A stretch of 64,000 nucleotides of DNA from an uncultured Shimia sp. GTDB taxonomy: Bacteria > Pseudomonadota > Alphaproteobacteria > Rhodobacterales > Rhodobacteraceae. The notes beneath the pieces were generated by a model. The model saw only the letters and a list, made by a program, of their open reading frames with translations. It did no database searches and was not told the origin of the DNA. The DNA is taken from NCBI RefSeq assembly GCF_947498095.1, contig NZ_CANMJE010000001.1:1-64000 (forward strand), read 5' to 3'. Position numbers and translations under genes: made by a program. Below are positions 62,694-64,000 of the stretch, one piece after another. Numbering within the stretch: the stretch's first letter is position 1; every line of letters starts with the position of its first letter.

Positions 62694-64000
62694 TTACTTA
62701 TCCGGTTTGGCCGACTGTCTGGCTTTTGATGGATCGCGGTGCCTTTCGATCTGCGCCACGTCGTTTTCTGCCCGAAGCGCAAGCATCAGTGAATGCAGAT
62801 GCTCAGCGTCGCGCAGTTCAACATTTAGGTACAGACGGAAAAAGTCCGGTTTCCTGTCCACGAATTCAAGATCTGAAATATTGGCCTTGTGCTCACCAAT
62901 CAATGTGCAAATACGTCCCAGTACCCCTGCATCATTCCCGATGGTCAGTTCAAGGGTAACACCAAAGATCGCTTTGTGCTTTCCCGCATGCCAATTGAGA
63001 TCCAACCAGCGTTGCGGCTGGTCTTCGTAGTTGCCCAATGCATCGCAGTCAATGGCATGCACAACAACACCTTCACCGCGATATGTAATGCCGACAATTC
63101 GCTCTCCGGGAAGCGGTTCGCAGCATGGCGCGCGCTGAAAACTCTGTTCTGGCGACAAGCCGATCACCGCGCGCTCTGAAGACACCTCGTCACTCTCGTC
63201 CGGCGCCAAATCAGGATAGACTGCCTGAACTACTTCATGAGCTGTCAGTTCAGCGCTGCCCATCCGGGCCAAAACTTCATCGCGATCCTTGAGGCGCAAT
63301 TGCTTGGACGCAAGATCCAGAACGCGGTCCGTCGACTTCTTCCCAACATGCTCGAAGCCAGCTCTTGCCAGTTCGCGACCCAGTTTCACAAACCGTTCCC
63401 GATCCACTTCGCGCAGTGCACGCCGGATAGCCGTCTTCGCCTTACCGGTAGAGGCAATATCCAACCATGTCGCCTGAGGCATTTGCCCCTCGGCCGTGAT
63501 GATCTCGACCGATTGCCCGTTCTTAATTCGTGTCCACAGAGGAACGCGCATATGGTCGATCTTGGCTCCCACGCAAGCGTTCCCAATCCGGGTATGGATG
63601 GCATAGGCGAAATCCAAGGGTGTCGCACCACGCGGCAGCTTGACCACTTCGCCTTTGGGCGTGAAACAGAACACCTGGTCTGAATACATCTCAAGTTTAA
63701 CCGCCTCGAGAAAGTCTTCGTGGTCATCCTCGGCATCAAATTGCTCGGTCAGGCCGCTGACCCATTTGACCGGATCCACCGCAAAAGGGTTTTCGCCTCG
63801 CACACCATCTTTGTACGACCAGTGTGCCGCCACACCGGTTTCGGCCACATCATGCATCTGTTGGGTGCGGATTTGCACCTCGACCCGTTTGCCATCGCGA
63901 CCTGAAACAGTGGTGTGAATTGACCGGTATCCGTTGGTCTTGGGCTGACTGATGTAATCCTTGAATCGCCCCGGCACCGCACGCCATCGCTGGTGAATAG
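62694..64000 (-). CDS. rsh: RelA/SpoT homologue (p)ppGpp synthetase/hydrolase, C-terminal part (partial)
   Basis: The 5' part is cut by the window end; the reading frame continues through IHQRWRAVPGRFKDYIS. Visible: the end of the synthetase domain (KTNGYRSIHTTVSG), the TGS domain (VKLPRGATPLDFAYAIHTRI), the helical and zinc-finger-like region with FQRAPCCEPLPGERIVGI, and the C-terminal ACT domain (LELTIGNDAGVLGRICTLIG). It sets (p)ppGpp levels in starvation. Alphaproteobacteria usually have a single bifunctional enzyme, so synthesis and hydrolysis are both expected. Confidence 0.92.
   Translation of the reverse strand, partial: IHQRWRAVPGRFKDYISQPKTNGYRSIHTTVSGRDGKRVEVQIRTQQMHDVAETGVAAHWSYKDGVRGENPFAVDPVKWVSGLTEQFDAEDDHEDFLEAVKLEMYSDQVFCFTPKGEVVKLPRGATPLDFAYAIHTRIGNACVGAKIDHMRVPLWTRIKNGQSVEIITAEGQMPQATWLDIASTGKAKTAIRRALREVDRERFVKLGRELARAGFEHVGKKSTDRVLDLASKQLRLKDRDEVLARMGSAELTAHEVVQAVYPDLAPDESDEVSSERAVIGLSPEQSFQRAPCCEPLPGERIVGITYRGEGVVVHAIDCDALGNYEDQPQRWLDLNWHAGKHKAIFGVTLELTIGNDAGVLGRICTLIGEHKANISDLEFVDRKPDFFRLYLNVELRDAEHLHSLMLALRAENDVAQIERHRDPSKARQSAKPDK

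Overview
The window looks like chromosomal DNA of a marine Roseobacter-group alphaproteobacterium (Rhodobacteraceae). The right third carries the order recO, DUF1491, era, rnc, lepB, acpS, (insertion), pdxJ, DUF2062, relA/spoT, which is typical of that family. It also encodes a (2S)-methylsuccinyl-CoA dehydrogenase of the ethylmalonyl-CoA pathway, a giant RTX/Hint protein and a Roseobacter-like intergenic repeat. Coding density is high and the DNA is GC-rich, except at the left edge (about 1-2900) and in a patch near 25.5-26.6 kb.

Layout. 1-2940 is a decayed mobile region: an IS3-family element cut by the window edge, about 1.3 kb with no recognisable gene, and a tyrosine-recombinase gene broken by several frameshifts and stops. 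2941-5834 is a gtrB/gtrA/GT-C glycosyltransferase operon. 5841-8559 holds a phosphodiesterase-like protein, a CDP-alcohol phosphotransferase lacking one expected Asp, and an orphan D12-class adenine methylase. 9158-14086 encodes a 1642-residue acidic RTX protein with a C-terminal Hint domain. 14157-19185 has an SDR/AraC pair and part of a homoprotocatechuate meta-cleavage pathway (hpaD, hpaI, GntR regulator). 19277-25534 is a probable hydroxyproline-type cluster: proline-racemase family enzyme, D-amino acid dehydrogenase, DHDPS-family deaminase, FAD oxidoreductase, SDR and a divergent LysR regulator.

26574-31248 groups a class I glutamine amidotransferase, a P450, a glutamine-synthetase-like ligase, an adrenodoxin-type ferredoxin and a dihaem cytochrome c. 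Together they suggest gamma-glutamylation, oxidation and deglutamylation of an amine. A sulfatase follows. 33331-43668 is a catabolic locus with an IclR regulator and an aminotransferase on one strand. On the other strand is a long operon: TctCBA transporter, aldehyde dehydrogenase, class III PLP enzyme, APH-like kinase and a Tm-1-like protein. The last enzymes fit a kinase, phospho-lyase and dehydrogenase route for an amino alcohol. 43776-53874 is mixed: an orphan 2-aminoethylphosphonate-type binding protein, a K+ channel, DUF2478, an AI-2E permease, glucokinase, TauE/SafE, mcd and two TetR loci.

The most interesting locus is 58925-61216, between acpS and pdxJ, genes that are normally adjacent in this family. 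It holds an HExxH protein resembling the peptide-modifying (aKG-HExxH-type) family, a 64-residue Lys/Gly-rich peptide encoded just upstream, and a divergent RimK-like ATP-grasp protein. This has the composition of a small RiPP-type system. No tRNA, rRNA or CRISPR array was seen.
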